NCBI GenBank assembly: GCA_963556255.1
Contig: OY744604.1
Location: 89,906,562-89,970,561, forward strand
Direction of reading: 5' to 3'
From: Allolobophora icterica
Lineage: Eukaryota; Annelida; Clitellata; Crassiclitellata; Lumbricidae
Length of the DNA stretch: 64,000 nucleotides
Shown: piece by piece, positions 62,476-64,000 of the stretch
Numbering within the stretch: the stretch's first letter is position 1
Layout of the letters: each line of letters begins with the position of its first letter
Notes under the pieces: model-generated
Databases searched by the model: none
Told to the model about the DNA's origin: nothing
The model's input: only the letters and a program-made list of their open reading frames with translations
Position numbers and translations under genes: made by a program

Positions 62476-63465
62476 CACAGGGAAATTACTGGGAATGCTC
62501 AATGGTCAACCCTTTCTAGTTTCATCTTTATAAAATAATACCCCCGTGTAGCGAAAGTTCCAGATTCGACTATCAGTGTGAAGATATCGCAATAATTTAT
62601 TAGAGACAGTTCATAAATCATATTTGTTGTTGCGAATATATGGAGCAACTAGAGCAGAAACAAAAACGAAGATCTCTTGTGGCGTAAAAATCAATAAGAA
62701 CATATTTCACAATGATTTATCATTGACAGTTCATATATCATACTGTCTTTGTGCATTTGAGGAACTTCTGCAGAAACAACGTAGAACGTCTCTTTTGGCG
62801 TTAGAAACCAATAAGGATATACTAGTTGAACTGTAGGATAATATCAGTGGCATGTAGGATAATTACGGTGGTATCACGTCATGGAGCCTGGTATTACATC
62901 TTGCCAGTGGCCTCTCTTGGCTGTATGACATTGACGGCGTCCCTGAAGACCAGACCAGCCCGTCATGGAGGGCTTCCAGAAGGGGCCTAGCATGGCGCAG
63001 GTTTATTTAAAGCCATGTCCATTTTGGACTGGGGTTATGTACCACCACTTTTCTTAATCACAGTAAACAATGCCCATCACTATTCCGTCGACTAGGTCTA
63101 GTTTAAACTATGCTTCCCCAACTATTGCTGTTCTGTCTCTGTTTACGTGTGTAAGTAGAGAGGGGTAGAGAGACAGACAGCATAGACAGGACGTGGACGA
63201 TTTGCATGACGCTGAATTTGCTTTCGTTCGAAAATCGTTTTTCGTGATATGTAACGCTAAAGACTGAAACTTTCTTTTAAGGTATTGTCGCGAGATTCGG
63301 CGTAAGATGGTTGCGACTTGGTTTTGATGTGTCATAGGTTGATTTCTTTTGCACTAGACAGCGATGCAATAGAAGGTTATAATTATCTGTCCAACGTGAA
63401 AACGACATCTGCTTTACCGGAACTCTACCATGTTAAATTGTTCACTGGATTGACAAACTAACTTT
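62476..63465 (+). other. no gene recognised
   Basis: Two similar blocks (62600-62680 and 62690-62830: GCAACTAGAGCAGAAACA versus AACTTCTGCAGAAACAAC, each followed by TCTCTTGTGGCGT or TCTCTTTTGGCGT and AATAAG) suggest an old local duplication of about 110 bp. No coding support. Confidence 0.4.
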
Positions 63466-63704
<239 letters not shown>

Positions 63705-64000
63705 ATAAAATAATTCGACGCAATACGATACGATAGCCTATAATACGATGCGAAACCAAACAACACAAAACAATGCACTATTCACTGAAGCGCATTCCAG
63801 GAACTTAACGTCTAAATTTATGACAATAGTCAGAAAAATCCCGTATACAATACATCACGCTCTACTTCCTCGTTGAACCATCATCGGAGAGAAGTGAGAT
63901 CTGCCTTTGCAAGGTAAGTATGGATGAGTTTTTATTTAAAAGACCCTCTCATGCAATAGTGGTTGAGGAATTTAAGCTATCCATTCATTTTTCAGTTCTA

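Overview
This window is animal nuclear DNA, intron-rich and heavily loaded with transposons. GT-AG introns, CR1/L2-type LINEs, a Gmr1-like LTR retrotransposon, P-like, piggyBac and hAT elements, foldback transposons and a tRNA-derived SINE point to a marine invertebrate. Gmr1-like elements were first described from deuterostomes, but the small secreted Gly/Tyr/His-rich protein at 57.6-58.5 kb looks like a mollusc or brachiopod shell-matrix protein, so I leave the phylum open.

One long plus-strand host gene organises the window. Nine exons (4950-5081, 23873-23940, 24671-25100, 25468-25648, 32024-32160, 32714-32785, 47430-47696, 48112-48516, 54732-55591) all have GT-AG borders and matching phases. 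They join into an open frame of about 849 codons that enters the window already in progress. The order is transmembrane helix, basic juxtamembrane segment, protein-kinase-like domain, CARD death-fold domain, an unrecognised linker and an NHL-type beta-propeller. The kinase has lost the beta3 Lys, the HRD Asp and the DFG Asp, so it is probably a pseudokinase. Its ectodomain lies upstream of the window. The kinase-CARD order recalls RIPK2; with a membrane anchor and a C-terminal NHL propeller it suggests an innate-immune or death-fold signalling receptor. A second host gene, on the minus strand, is the two-exon secreted protein at 57566-58492.

The rest is mostly mobile DNA inside the receptor's introns. 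From 0.1 to 4.0 kb lies a CR1-type LINE whose EN and RT frames meet at an A-AAA-AAA slippery site. From 6.8 to 9.7 kb is a TIR element between TA microsatellites, with a decayed transposase-like gene and a nested foldback of palindromic 14-15-bp repeats. From 10,828 to 23,211 a 12.4-kb foldback-type element sits inside an L2-type LINE with a 4-bp CCGG duplication. Its arms are 2.2-kb and 3.2-kb arrays of alternating 33-bp units in opposite orientation, flanking another decayed transposase-like gene. From 26.8 to 29.9 kb is a minus-strand L2. At 30.4-31.8 kb is a hAT element (8-bp TSD), at 36.9-38.7 kb a piggyBac relic (TTAA), at 38.8-45.7 kb an apparently intact Gmr1-like retrotransposon (integrase before RT, visually identical 477-bp LTRs), at 46.7-47.1 kb a 400-bp MITE, at 48.6-50.2 kb a GC-rich TIR element (10-bp TSD), and at 50.3-53.8 kb a P-like element with a THAP domain (8-bp TSD). 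After the shell-type gene, 59-64 kb holds only MITEs, a SINE and long microsatellites.

Boundaries without a TSD or splice site are approximate. All family names come from reading motifs, not from searches.
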